From Flavobacterium antarcticum DSM 19726 (GTDB lineage Bacteria; Bacteroidota; Bacteroidia; Flavobacteriales; Flavobacteriaceae), in assembly GCF_000419685.1 (NCBI RefSeq), contig NZ_ATTM01000003.1, positions 389,608 to 453,607 on the forward strand: DNA of 64,000 bases, given 5' to 3'. Below, one piece after another: positions 53,295 through 61,805 of this stretch. A program made the position numbers and the translations under genes. Within the stretch, counting starts at the first letter, position 1. Each line of letters opens with the position of its first letter. A model generated the notes under the pieces. It saw nothing but the letters and a program-made list of their open reading frames with translations, was not told where the DNA came from and made no database searches.

Positions 53295-54275
53295 ATGAAC
53301 AAAGTTTTTGATTTATTACTTTCAAAAAATTTCATCAGCAAAGAGCAACACCAAGCGGTAGCCGAATATCAAAAACTGCAATTATTTTCGATTAGAAATG
53401 AGTTGTTGTTTTTGATTTATATTTCTATTTTACTATTTACCACGGGAGTTGGCGTCATAATTTATAAAAATATTGACACGATTGGTCATACTATTTTACT
53501 GATTTTATTAGCGCTTGCCACTGCGGTTTGCTTTTATTTTTGTTATAAAAAATCAGAAGGTTTTTCTAAAGGCGAAGTAAAATTTGAAAATCCATTGTAC
53601 GATTATTTAGTGCTTTTCACTACAATTTTACTCTGTACTTTTATTGGTTACTTTCAATATAATTTGAATTTTCAGGACGGTAATTATAGTGTAGCAACGT
53701 TAGTTTCGGCAATTGCAGCATTAGGAATGGCGTATTATTTTGATAATAAAAGCGCCTTAACTATTGGAATTACTGCTTTGGGAAGTTTCATTGGTCTTTC
53801 CATACAAGTACAAACACTTATTGAAAACGATAATTTTGACGACCCAAGACTGATTTTTGCTGGACTTGTATTTGGAGGATTATTAATTGCTTGGCAAATT
53901 TTATCGGTAAAATATGCACTGAAAACGCATTTCAGTTTTGTAATACTAACGTTTGCCTTGCATCTTCTCGCATTGAGTTGTTTTGGTGGTTATTTCCAAT
54001 ATGATTTGTGGATTATTTACATCGCAATTTTAGGAGCGGTACTTTATTATTTTTACAAAAAAAGCATTGAATTTAAGGCAATGTCTTGGTATGTCTTTAT
54101 ATTAATCTATGGGTATTTTGGTGTAAATTTTTTACTTTATAAAGTTCTAGACACGTTGAGTTTAGACGCGTTTTTTGAATTCATTTCCATTTTATCGCCA
54201 TTTTATTTTATTGGTTCCATCATCTTGTTCGTAAAATTGATTAGAGACTTTAAAAAGAAAATCAATGTTAGCTAG
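53295..54275 (+). CDS. DUF2157-like polytopic membrane protein
   Basis: A 326-residue protein with a soluble N-terminus (MNKVFDLLLSKNFISKEQHQAVAEYQK) typical of DUF2157-like proteins and about nine hydrophobic helices from residue 36 to 315. Function unknown. It overlaps the next membrane gene by 11 bases, so the pair is probably co-transcribed and co-inserted in the membrane. Confidence 0.7.
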   Translation: MNKVFDLLLSKNFISKEQHQAVAEYQKLQLFSIRNELLFLIYISILLFTTGVGVIIYKNIDTIGHTILLILLALATAVCFYFCYKKSEGFSKGEVKFENPLYDYLVLFTTILLCTFIGYFQYNLNFQDGNYSVATLVSAIAALGMAYYFDNKSALTIGITALGSFIGLSIQVQTLIENDNFDDPRLIFAGLVFGGLLIAWQILSVKYALKTHFSFVILTFALHLLALSCFGGYFQYDLWIIYIAILGAVLYYFYKKSIEFKAMSWYVFILIYGYFGVNFLLYKVLDTLSLDAFFEFISILSPFYFIGSIILFVKLIRDFKKKINVS

Positions 54276-55428
54276 TAATTTCAACAACATACAGAATCAT
54301 TTTCTGATTGAAGAATTAGAGAAATTGGAAAGTCTCGATTTTGTTTCAAAAGAGCAATTAGACACGATAAAGAAAACCACAGTTTCTACAAAAACCAATT
54401 CCAATCTTTTGGTACGTTTTGCATTTTTTCTATTGGGAAATTTTGTTATTTCTTCTGCTTTAGGAGCTGTCGGACTTTTTTTAACGATGATGGAAGGACA
54501 AGATGCTTTTGCTTTTGCCTTTCTTTTGGCGGGAATTGCGAGTTTCATCGTTGCAGAACTCATTTGTAAAAAGAATTTTTTCGCTTACGGTTTTGACGAT
54601 TCTTTTATTTTATCCATCACTTTATTTTTAACTATTTCAGTTGGAATTTACACTGAAAATGTAACGGCCATTTTACTGACCTTTATAGCTTGCAACGTCT
54701 TTTGTACCATTCGTTACGTTCACGTTGCTTCTGCTTTCTTTGCGATATTTGGATTGGTGGGTTTGATTGGTTATGCTATAATTGCAGACCATATTTTACC
54801 AAGTTATTATTTACCAATAGTGGTTTTTTTAATTGCAGTTGGCTTGTACTTTTTGCAACATTTACTTGCGAAAAGCGTTCAGAATTTCATTTATGCAAAT
54901 GTTTTTCAATTAGTTAAAATTATGAGTTTGTTATTGGCGTATGCATCATTGAATTATTTTGTAGTGCTTGAAATGTCGGAACTTTTATTGGATATGAATA
55001 TGATGTCAACTGATTACTTACCCTTCTCCTCTTTATTTTATTTTGCAACTTTCGGCATTCCAATTTTATATATTTTTGTGGGATTAAAGAAAAGAGACCG
55101 GACATTTTTTTGGATGGGATTATTGGCTTTTGCAGCAGGATATGCCACGATTCGGAATTACTATTACATTGTAGAACCGGAAATTGAGCTGATGGCAGTT
55201 GGTTTGCTTTTATTTGGAATCGTCTATTTTTGCATAAATAAATTAAAAAATAAAGCAGACGGGATTACATTTAAAGAAGATAAAAGCCTAAATCCGATGG
55301 CGTTTGATGTAGTAAAAGCAATCTTGATTAACGCGAATGTAAATGTCAATTCACCAACTTCTGAACAATCGCCAATGGAATTTGGTGGTGGAGGATTTAG
55401 CGGTGGAGGAAGTGGTGGCGATTTTTAG
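54265..55428 (+). CDS. Polytopic membrane protein with glycine-rich C-terminus
   Basis: A 387-residue protein with a soluble N-terminus (LIEELEKLESLDFVSKEQLDTIKKTT, resembling the DUF2157 start), about ten hydrophobic helices (from about residue 50 to 330) and a Gly-rich tail MEFGGGGFSGGGSGGDF at the end. Similar Gly/Ser tails end TPM-domain and other membrane proteins in bacteria. No catalytic motif is seen and the function is unknown. It precedes sufS by 132 bases. Confidence 0.65.
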   Translation: MLASNFNNIQNHFLIEELEKLESLDFVSKEQLDTIKKTTVSTKTNSNLLVRFAFFLLGNFVISSALGAVGLFLTMMEGQDAFAFAFLLAGIASFIVAELICKKNFFAYGFDDSFILSITLFLTISVGIYTENVTAILLTFIACNVFCTIRYVHVASAFFAIFGLVGLIGYAIIADHILPSYYLPIVVFLIAVGLYFLQHLLAKSVQNFIYANVFQLVKIMSLLLAYASLNYFVVLEMSELLLDMNMMSTDYLPFSSLFYFATFGIPILYIFVGLKKRDRTFFWMGLLAFAAGYATIRNYYYIVEPEIELMAVGLLLFGIVYFCINKLKNKADGITFKEDKSLNPMAFDVVKAILINANVNVNSPTSEQSPMEFGGGGFSGGGSGGDF

Positions 55429-55529
55429 TACTTTCTGATTCACAAAAAAGCGATAAATTTCAAATTTTCAGAACGCATAATTTGTAATTATTAACACGAT
55501 TTTACACTTCGTTCGGTTGAAATTTTAGT

Positions 55530-55537
55530 ACTTTTGT
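55530..55537 (+). promoter_or_regulatory. Candidate -7 element for the sufS unit
   Basis: TACTTTTG fits TAnnTTTG, 23 bases upstream of the sufS ATG. A TTG at 55518-55520 is too close (9 bases), so the -33 box is uncertain. Confidence 0.4.
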
Positions 55538-55560
55538 ATTTAGATTTTTTCTAAATAACT

Positions 55561-56784
55561 ATGTTAGACATTCAAAAAATACGCGCTGATTTTCCCATTC
55601 TTTCACAAAAAGTAAATGGCAAACCCTTGGTTTATTTTGATAACGGCGCGACTTCACAGAAACCAGAAGTCGTAATTGATGCGATTTCGAAGTATTACTC
55701 TGAAATTAATGCCAATATTCACCGTGGCGTTCACACGTTGAGTCAACTCGCAACGGATGCTTATGAAGAATCCCGTTTGAAAATGCAGAAGCATATAAAT
55801 GCTAAATTCTCTCATGAAGTTTTATTTGTAGCAGGAACGACACACGGAATTAATTTGGTTGCCAATGGTTTTGCTTCGATTTTAAAATCAGGTGATGAAA
55901 TTTTAGTTTCGGCTTTAGAACACCATTCTAATATTGTGCCTTGGCAAATGTTGTGTGAAAAAACTGGAGCAATTTTGAAAGTGATTCCGATGGATCAGAA
56001 CGGAGAATTGATTCAAAGTGAATTCGATAAATTGCTATCGGATAAAACTAAAATTGTTACTGTAAATCATATTTCAAATGCTCTTGGAACTATCAATCCA
56101 ATTAAGGAAATGATTTCTAAAGCAAGGAAATTTGGCGCAGCCATTTTAATTGACGGCGCTCAAGCAGTTCCACATTTAATACCTGATGTGCAAGATTTAG
56201 ATTGTGATTTTTACGTTTTCTCTGGACATAAAATTTGTGCACCAACAGGAACTGGAATTTTATACGGAAAAGAAGCTTGGTTAAACAAATTGCCTCCGTA
56301 TCAAGGAGGTGGAGAAATGATTAAGGAAGTGACTTTTGAGAAAACGACTTATGCAGAATTGCCTCATAAATTTGAAGCCGGAACGCCTAATATTTCAGGT
56401 GGCATTGTGCTTGGTGTTGCAATTGATTATATGAATGAAGTTGGTTTTGACAACATTCAGCAGCAAGAAAAGTTGTTGTTAGATTATGCAACTGAGAAGC
56501 TTTTAGAAATTGAAGGATTAAAAATATACGGCCCTCAAGTTTCGAGTGGAAATAAAACGTCAGTGGTTTCATTCAATATTGATGGAATTCATCCGTACGA
56601 TATTGGAACAATAATTGACAAACAAGGAATAGCCGTTCGAACAGGACATCATTGTGCACAACCGATTATGAATTTCTTTGAAATTCCGGGTACCATACGT
56701 GCTTCGTTTGCATTTTATAATACTATTGAAGAAATTGATTTAATGGTTACCGCGATCAAAAAAGCCCAAAAAATGTTATCTTAA
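55561..56784 (+). CDS. sufS: Cysteine desulfurase SufS
   Basis: The 407-residue PLP enzyme takes sulfur from cysteine for cluster assembly. It has the SufS start FPILSQKVNGKPLVYFDNGATSQKP, the PLP lysine K224 in VFSGHKICAPTGTG, and the persulfide cysteine C365 in RTGHHCAQPIM, matching group II desulfurases (E. coli SufS K226, C364). It works with SufE, encoded two genes on. It begins a second suf unit (sufS, lipoprotein, sufE, secreted protein, DUF59, then DUF2480). Confidence 0.96.
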   Translation: MLDIQKIRADFPILSQKVNGKPLVYFDNGATSQKPEVVIDAISKYYSEINANIHRGVHTLSQLATDAYEESRLKMQKHINAKFSHEVLFVAGTTHGINLVANGFASILKSGDEILVSALEHHSNIVPWQMLCEKTGAILKVIPMDQNGELIQSEFDKLLSDKTKIVTVNHISNALGTINPIKEMISKARKFGAAILIDGAQAVPHLIPDVQDLDCDFYVFSGHKICAPTGTGILYGKEAWLNKLPPYQGGGEMIKEVTFEKTTYAELPHKFEAGTPNISGGIVLGVAIDYMNEVGFDNIQQQEKLLLDYATEKLLEIEGLKIYGPQVSSGNKTSVVSFNIDGIHPYDIGTIIDKQGIAVRTGHHCAQPIMNFFEIPGTIRASFAFYNTIEEIDLMVTAIKKAQKMLS

Positions 56785-56793
56785 ACTTACTAT

Positions 56794-57219
56794 ATGAAAG
56801 TATTTATCTCCTTGTTTTTATCTGTTTTACTGTTAAATAGTTGCAGTCCAAAAATAACACAAGAAATGAAAGAATCAACGATTACCTATCAAGCATTATC
56901 AAGAGGCTTTTACTTGAATGTGGAAATTAAAGGAGATAAGATGACGATTATTCGTGAGCGTGATTCTCTTGGAAAAGATTATGTTCTAAATAATGCTGAT
57001 GCACAAGATCTTTCAAAATTGTACGGTAAAGTAAATTTAAAAGAACTTAATGATTACAAAGGGCCGACGGAAAAACGTTTTTACGACGGTGCTGCAATTG
57101 GTACTTTGATGATAACTTACCAAGGAAAAAGTTACAATTCACAAGGTTTTGACCACGGAACGCCACCGGTTGAAATAGCAGATTTTATAAATAAAATAGT
57201 TTCATTTACAGAAAAATAA
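56794..57219 (+). CDS. Hypothetical lipoprotein in the suf region
   Basis: A 141-residue protein with a lipoprotein signal (MKVFISLFLSVLLLNSC, lipobox cysteine C17) and a beta-rich mature part (GFYLNVEIKGDKMTIIRERDSLGKDYVLNNADAQDLSKLYGKVNL, GTLMITYQGKSYNSQGFDHGTPP). No family is recognised. It lies between sufS and sufE with 9-base and 1-base gaps, so it is co-transcribed, though an envelope lipoprotein has no evident role in the cytoplasmic SUF pathway. Confidence 0.7.
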   Translation: MKVFISLFLSVLLLNSCSPKITQEMKESTITYQALSRGFYLNVEIKGDKMTIIRERDSLGKDYVLNNADAQDLSKLYGKVNLKELNDYKGPTEKRFYDGAAIGTLMITYQGKSYNSQGFDHGTPPVEIADFINKIVSFTEK

Positions 57220-57220
57220 G

Positions 57221-57640
57221 ATGAACATACAAGCGATACAAGAAGAGATTATTGACGAATTTTCGATGTTTGACGATTGGGACGAACGGTTTCAATACGT
57301 GATTGATTTAGGGAAAAGTTTGCCTTTGATTGAAGAAAAATATAAAACAGAAGACAACATTATTAAAGGATGTCAGTCAAAAGTATGGTTGCATGCGGAT
57401 GAAAAGGATGGTAATTTGATATTTACAGCTGATAGTGACGCCATTATTACGAAAGGAATTATTGCAGTTTTGATTCGGGCTTTTTCAAATCAAAAGGCAA
57501 AGGACATTTTGGATGCTGAGACAACTTTTATTGACCAGATTGGGTTAAAAGAACAATTATCGCCTACTCGTGCAAACGGATTGGTTTCGATGATAAAACA
57601 AATAAAATTATACGCTTTGGGTTTCGAAGCAAAAAAATAA
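57221..57640 (+). CDS. sufE: Cysteine desulfuration protein SufE
   Basis: The 139-residue sulfur-acceptor protein takes persulfide from SufS and passes it to SufB. Markers: IQEEIIDEFSMFDDWDERFQYVIDLGKSLP and the acceptor cysteine C51 in GCQSKVWL, as in E. coli SufE, plus the C-terminal LSPTRANGLVSMIKQIKLYA. Length is normal. It is one base after the lipoprotein gene's stop. Confidence 0.96.
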   Translation: MNIQAIQEEIIDEFSMFDDWDERFQYVIDLGKSLPLIEEKYKTEDNIIKGCQSKVWLHADEKDGNLIFTADSDAIITKGIIAVLIRAFSNQKAKDILDAETTFIDQIGLKEQLSPTRANGLVSMIKQIKLYALGFEAKK

Positions 57641-57649
57641 ACGCTCGGT

Positions 57650-58366
57650 ATGCAAAAGTTTTTAGTATTACTCGTTTTATTGAGTTTTCAATGTGGCTTT
57701 TCGCAAACGCCGTTTGAGAAGATGCCTGAAAATGCAAAAGAGATTCATTTTACGTACAAGCAGAAACTGAAAGTACATATTGATGAAAGTGGAGTTTATG
57801 CTGATTCCTTGTTTTTCAAGACTTATTTTCCTCAAATACATTCCACAAAAGTGATTCACCCAAAAGCTTACTATTTGAATACTAAAGTGGAATTGAAAGC
57901 TTTTAAAAACGAAGATAAAAGACAATTAGCAGGTATCTTGTATCATAATAACGAGTCGTATGTTGGAATTCATTTTATGGAACAAAACAAAAGTGTGATT
58001 TGGGCAGAAAGAAATGACGAAGCTGTTAAAGCGATTTTTAAAAAATATTTTAAACAGAGCTACTCTAAATTTAAGTATAAGATAGAGATTTACTACGATA
58101 AACAAGTAAAGCATGTTCTGTATCCAAGTGCGTATTATCAATTTGGGTTTGCTGAAATTCAAAAACAAATCAATTGGATTTCAAAAACGGAAGGTGTTTA
58201 TTCCGAAGTTATAAAAGACAAACGATATTCCTATGCGTTAACATTTGACGAAAATTTATCGAAGTACGTTTCGATGGGTTATATCTTTAAAAACAGCGAT
58301 TTTGGCGTAAGCAAAATAGAATCGTTTGAGAGCATTTTACAATTAATAGAAGTTAAGTATAAATAA
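57650..58366 (+). CDS. Hypothetical secreted protein
   Basis: A 238-residue protein with a signal peptide (MQKFLVLLVLLSFQCGFSQ). The mature part has mixed strands and helices (FTYKQKLKVHIDESGVYADSLFFKTYFPQIHSTKVIHPKAYYLN, YSKFKYKIEIYYDKQVKHVLYP) and no recognised motif. It lies between sufE and the DUF59 gene with 9- and 7-base gaps, so it is part of the same transcript. Function unknown. Confidence 0.65.
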   Translation: MQKFLVLLVLLSFQCGFSQTPFEKMPENAKEIHFTYKQKLKVHIDESGVYADSLFFKTYFPQIHSTKVIHPKAYYLNTKVELKAFKNEDKRQLAGILYHNNESYVGIHFMEQNKSVIWAERNDEAVKAIFKKYFKQSYSKFKYKIEIYYDKQVKHVLYPSAYYQFGFAEIQKQINWISKTEGVYSEVIKDKRYSYALTFDENLSKYVSMGYIFKNSDFGVSKIESFESILQLIEVKYK

Positions 58367-58373
58367 TAGAAAG

Positions 58374-58697
58374 ATGGAACAAGAAATAGATACAAATGCA
58401 TTGGGCGAAGCGATCGTAAAGAAGTTAAAAACAATTTATGATCCAGAAATACCAGTTGACATTTACGAATTGGGATTGATTTACGACGTAATGGTGAATA
58501 CGGATTTAGAAGTGAAAATTTTGATGACACTTACTTCTCCAAATTGTCCTGTTGCTGAAAGTTTGCCTCGTGAAGTGGAGGAAAAAGTAAAGGGAATTGA
58601 AAATGTAAAAGGCGCTGAGGTTGAAATTACGTTTGATCCACCATGGACGAAAGATTTAATGAGCGAAGAAGCGAAGTTAGAACTTGGGATGCTTTAA
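58374..58697 (+). CDS. DUF59 metal-sulfur cluster assembly factor (SufT-like)
   Basis: The 107-residue protein has the MIP18/DUF59 pattern: IYDPEIPVDIYELGLIYDVMVN, a strand with MTLTSPNCPVAESLP carrying the conserved cysteine, and DPPWTKDLMSEEAKLELGML at the end. DUF59/SufT proteins help mature iron-sulfur proteins, which fits the suf context. It is the last suf-type gene of the run; a repeat at 58701 follows. Confidence 0.9.
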   Translation: MEQEIDTNALGEAIVKKLKTIYDPEIPVDIYELGLIYDVMVNTDLEVKILMTLTSPNCPVAESLPREVEEKVKGIENVKGAEVEITFDPPWTKDLMSEEAKLELGML

Positions 58698-58700
58698 GAA

Positions 58701-58836
58701 GTTGTCAGTTCTCAGTTGACGGTTCTCAGTTTTGCAGAACTAAAAAACTTCAAGAACTAGGATAATTTTGATATAGATTCGATTTTTTATTTAGTAGGGT
58801 GATCAGAAAGATAACTGATAGCCGACAACTGACAAC
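58701..58836. repeat. Inverted repeat unit between DUF59 and DUF2480 genes
   Basis: GTTGTCAGTT (58701-58710) is the exact inverse of AACTGACAAC (58827-58836). Inside the left side, GTTCTCAGTT occurs twice (58708 and 58722). The unit resembles GTTGTCAGTT-type intergenic repeats of flavobacteria. Confidence 0.55.
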
Positions 58837-58843
58837 AAAAAAA

Positions 58844-59353
58844 ATGGACGAAATAATAAATAAAGTTGCTAATTCGACTTTAGTAGTTTTCGATTTAGAA
58901 GATTATTACCAAAAGGGAATTCGCACAGAGATTGATTTATCACAATGGTTGATTGAAGGATTTCTTTTGCGAGAAAAAGAGTTTCGTGCTTCATTGTTAG
59001 CACATGATTGGCAACAATACCAAGACCATTACGTAGCAATTTCGTGTAAAACAGATGCAATTGTTCCCGCTTGGGCTTCCATTTTGGTAACCATGTATCT
59101 CGCTCCTTTTGCAAAAAAAATAGTGAGCGGTACATTAGAAGATTTAGAAACTTCGTTATACCAAGATGTTTTAGCAACGGTGGATTACAGTATTTATGAG
59201 GGAAAACCTTTAATTATCAAAGGCTGTTCAAGGAAACCGGTTCCAATGAGTGCTTATCTTTTTGCAGCAAAATACTTGCAGCCGTATGCGAGAAGTATTA
59301 TGTATGGAGAAGCTTGTTCGGCAGTTCCTTTGTATAAAGCAAAGAAAAATTAA
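58844..59353 (+). CDS. DUF2480 family protein
   Basis: The 169-residue soluble protein matches the Bacteroidota-specific DUF2480: MDEIINKVANSTLVVFDLEDYY, then RTEIDLSQWLIEGFLLREKEFRASLLAHDWQQYQDHYVAISCKTDAIVPAWASILVTMYL and KGCSRKPVPMSAYLFAAKYLQPYARSIMYGEACSAVPL. Several conserved cysteines (in ISCKTD, KGCSRK and EACSAV) suggest metal or cluster binding, which would fit its place after the suf genes, but this is inference. A GTG 15 codons upstream was rejected because MDEIINKVANS is the conserved start. Confidence 0.85.
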   Translation: MDEIINKVANSTLVVFDLEDYYQKGIRTEIDLSQWLIEGFLLREKEFRASLLAHDWQQYQDHYVAISCKTDAIVPAWASILVTMYLAPFAKKIVSGTLEDLETSLYQDVLATVDYSIYEGKPLIIKGCSRKPVPMSAYLFAAKYLQPYARSIMYGEACSAVPLYKAKKN

Positions 59354-59418
59354 CACGTGTAATTGAATATTGTACTAATAGATTTTTTATCTTGTCGTTA
59401 GAATTTTAAAACCTACCT

Positions 59419-60303
59419 ATGAAAAAGATTATATATACACTAGCCTTTTTTGGATTGATTACTGTTGCACAAGCACAAGAAACGCCAAAAGATACAGTCA
59501 GTTATTGGAAATCAAAAGGTAATGTTTCGCTTTTATTCAATCAGTCAAATTTTAGCAATTGGACTGCTGGAGGTGAAAATAACTTGTCGGGAAATTTTGG
59601 ACTTAATTACGGTTTAGAATACGCGAAAGGCGAGTGGACTTGGGACAACAAATTAATGGCTTCTTATGGTTTAGTGAAAACTAAAAATGCTTCCTTTGAA
59701 AAGAAAACAGATGACCGACTGGAGTTCAATTCTATTTTAGGTAAAAAAGCGGTGGGCAATTGGTCTTATTCTGCTTTTTTAAATTTTAGAACGCAGATTA
59801 CTAAAGGTTATGTTTACGGTAAAGATGTAAATGGAGCTGAAATTAGAACAGAAAGTACTGATTTTTTATCACCTGGCTATTTGACTTTTGGACCTGGAAT
59901 GTTGTATAAGAAAGATGATAATTTGAAAATTAATATTGCACCTGCAACATCTAAATTGACTTTTGTGGATGACTTCTATACCTCGCAACCTGGTTACGTG
60001 GACGGCAGTTATTTTGGAGTTGATGCAAATGAATCCATGCGATACGAATTTGGGTTTTATGGTTCTGTTTATTATAAATTGAACATTATGGCAAACGTTT
60101 CTGCTGAAAATATCTTGAATTTATATTCGAATTATTTGGAAGAAACAAAAAATGTAGATGTAGATTATTCGTTGAATATCGTAATGAAAATCAACCGTTA
60201 TTTGTCTACGAATTTATCTTTTCAAGCTATTTATGACGACAATGCTTTTCAGGGATTACAAACCAGACAAGTATTTGGTGTTGGCGTGAATTACGGTTTT
60301 TAA
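59419..60303 (+). CDS. DUF3078 outer-membrane-like protein
   Basis: The 294-residue protein has a signal peptide (MKKIIYTLAFFGLITVAQAQ) and DUF3078 features: DTVSYWKSKGNVSLLFNQSNFSNWTAGGENNLSGNFGLNYGLEYAKGEWTWDNKLMASYGLVK, then repeated amphipathic strands and a C-terminus ending RQVFGVGVNYGF with a terminal aromatic. This is the pattern of an outer-membrane beta-barrel. Function unknown in the family. A 36-bp palindromic terminator follows. Confidence 0.88.
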   Translation: MKKIIYTLAFFGLITVAQAQETPKDTVSYWKSKGNVSLLFNQSNFSNWTAGGENNLSGNFGLNYGLEYAKGEWTWDNKLMASYGLVKTKNASFEKKTDDRLEFNSILGKKAVGNWSYSAFLNFRTQITKGYVYGKDVNGAEIRTESTDFLSPGYLTFGPGMLYKKDDNLKINIAPATSKLTFVDDFYTSQPGYVDGSYFGVDANESMRYEFGFYGSVYYKLNIMANVSAENILNLYSNYLEETKNVDVDYSLNIVMKINRYLSTNLSFQAIYDDNAFQGLQTRQVFGVGVNYGF

Positions 60304-60324
60304 TTTTACCTTTCCTATTGATAG

Positions 60325-60360
60325 CAAAAAAGCTTTTAGAAATTTCTAAAAGCTTTTTTG
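60325..60360. terminator. Bidirectional terminator (36-bp perfect palindrome)
   Basis: The 18-base arm CAAAAAAGCTTTTAGAAA is followed directly by its exact inverse; it can end both the DUF3078 and convergent hflX transcripts. Confidence 0.9.
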
Positions 60361-60367
60361 ATTTAAT

Positions 60368-61615
60368 CTATTCCTCTTCGTCCTCTTCCTTATCTTCTTT
60401 TTCAATTGCATCTTTATAATCGGGATACAGAAATTTATTATACGGAAATCTTGTAATGTGAATGGTTCGAACGGTTTCGTACACTAATTCTCTAAAAGAC
60501 TCAAAGTTTTCTTTGTTTACTGCCGAAATAAAGAGCGTATTCTCTTGCCCCATTTTATGCATCCACGTTTGTTTCCATTCTTCGAGCGTATAATGTTTTG
60601 ACGTTTTTTCGGTAATCAAATCGTCTTCGTCAATGGTCAAATATTTGTATGCGTCAATTTTGTTGAAAACCATGATTGTTGGCTTGTCATCGCTTTTTAT
60701 GTCTTTCAAAATTTGATTAACCGACTCGATGTGGTCTTCAAATTCTGGATGCGAAATATCTACCACATGCAATAAAAGATCTGCTTCACGTACTTCGTCC
60801 AACGTACTTTTAAAAGAATCTACTAATTGAGTAGGTAATTTTCTGATGAAACCTACGGTGTCTGATAATAGAAAAGGCAAGTTTTTAATTACCACTTTTC
60901 TCACAGTCGTGTCTAAAGTAGCAAACAATTTATTTTCGACGAAAACGTCGCTTTTACTAATGACATTCATCAAAGTCGACTTTCCAACATTGGTATATCC
61001 CACTAAAGCAACACGAACCATTGCACCACGATTTCCTCTTTGAACAGACTGTTGACGGTCAATTGTTTTTATTTTTTCTTTCAAAAGTGAAATACGATCG
61101 CGAACAATTCGTCTATCGGTTTCAATTTCAGTTTCTCCAGGACCTCTCATTCCAATTCCACCTTTTTGACGTTCAAGGTGTGTCCACATTCCTGATAATC
61201 GAGGTAAAAGATATTGGCACTGAGCTAATTCCACTTGCGTTCGAGCGTAAGAAGTTTCTGCACGTTGCGCAAAAATGTCTAAAATTAAATTGGTACGGTC
61301 TAAAACCTTACAATCTAAAATTTTAGTAATGTTTTTTTGCTGAGAAGGAGTCAATTCATCGTCAAAGATGACGGTTGAAATTTCATTTTCTTTAATATAA
61401 AGATTGATTGCATCCATTTTACCCGTTCCTAAAAATGTTTTAGGATTAGGTCGCTCCATCTTTTGTGAAAATCTTTTTACTACTTCGCCTCCCGCGGTAA
61501 AAGTAAGAAAATCGAGTTCGTCAAGATACTCTTTGAGCTTCTCTTCATCTTGCTTTTGAGTGATTATTCCTACGATTACGGTTCTTTCGAAATTTATTTT
61601 TTGTATCTCTAACAT
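60368..61615 (-). CDS. hflX: GTPase HflX
   Basis: The 415-residue GTPase splits or rescues stalled ribosomes. The N-terminal HflX domain (about 10-190) contains KRFSQKMERPNPKTFLGTGKMDAI and GMRGPGETEIETDRRIVRDRI, and the G domain has G1 GYTNVGKSTLMN, G3 DTVGFIRKLPTQLVDSF and G4 NKID (VFNKIDAYK). The acidic C-terminus (EKEDKEEDEEE) is an added feature of flavobacterial members. It is convergent with DUF3078. A probable promoter lies just upstream. Confidence 0.95.
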   Translation of the reverse strand: MLEIQKINFERTVIVGIITQKQDEEKLKEYLDELDFLTFTAGGEVVKRFSQKMERPNPKTFLGTGKMDAINLYIKENEISTVIFDDELTPSQQKNITKILDCKVLDRTNLILDIFAQRAETSYARTQVELAQCQYLLPRLSGMWTHLERQKGGIGMRGPGETEIETDRRIVRDRISLLKEKIKTIDRQQSVQRGNRGAMVRVALVGYTNVGKSTLMNVISKSDVFVENKLFATLDTTVRKVVIKNLPFLLSDTVGFIRKLPTQLVDSFKSTLDEVREADLLLHVVDISHPEFEDHIESVNQILKDIKSDDKPTIMVFNKIDAYKYLTIDEDDLITEKTSKHYTLEEWKQTWMHKMGQENTLFISAVNKENFESFRELVYETVRTIHITRFPYNKFLYPDYKDAIEKEDKEEDEEE

Positions 61616-61629
61616 AGCTTTGTTTGTAG

Positions 61630-61661
61630 TACAAAAGTAATCATTTATGTAATTTTATTTC
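61630..61661 (-). promoter_or_regulatory. Promoter of hflX
   Basis: On the minus strand TTG (61659-61661), a 21-base spacer and TACTTTTG (61630-61637) match the Bacteroidota promoter, 15 bases upstream of the hflX start. Confidence 0.6.
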
Positions 61662-61744
61662 AAATTTAACACTGTTGATTTTGTCGAATAGAAAGTAATA
61701 ATTGTTAAATGTAAAAAAATGTTAGAACTTTTCTTAAATTTTGT

Positions 61745-61752
61745 TAAATTTG
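61745..61752 (+). promoter_or_regulatory. Candidate -7 element for the adhesin gene
   Basis: TAAATTTG fits TAnnTTTG, 53 bases upstream of the adhesin ATG. A TTA at 61722-61724 with a 20-base spacer is a weak -33 box. Confidence 0.35.
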
Positions 61753-61805
61753 ACTTTCCATATTTAATTGGAATTACTATTAAAAACCTATAAATTTTTC
61801 ATTTC

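Noticed and set aside
59348..59360. AACACGTGTAA as another parS-like site
   Set aside because: Only the central ACACGTGT is palindromic and the outer TGTTnC/GnAACA bases are missing.
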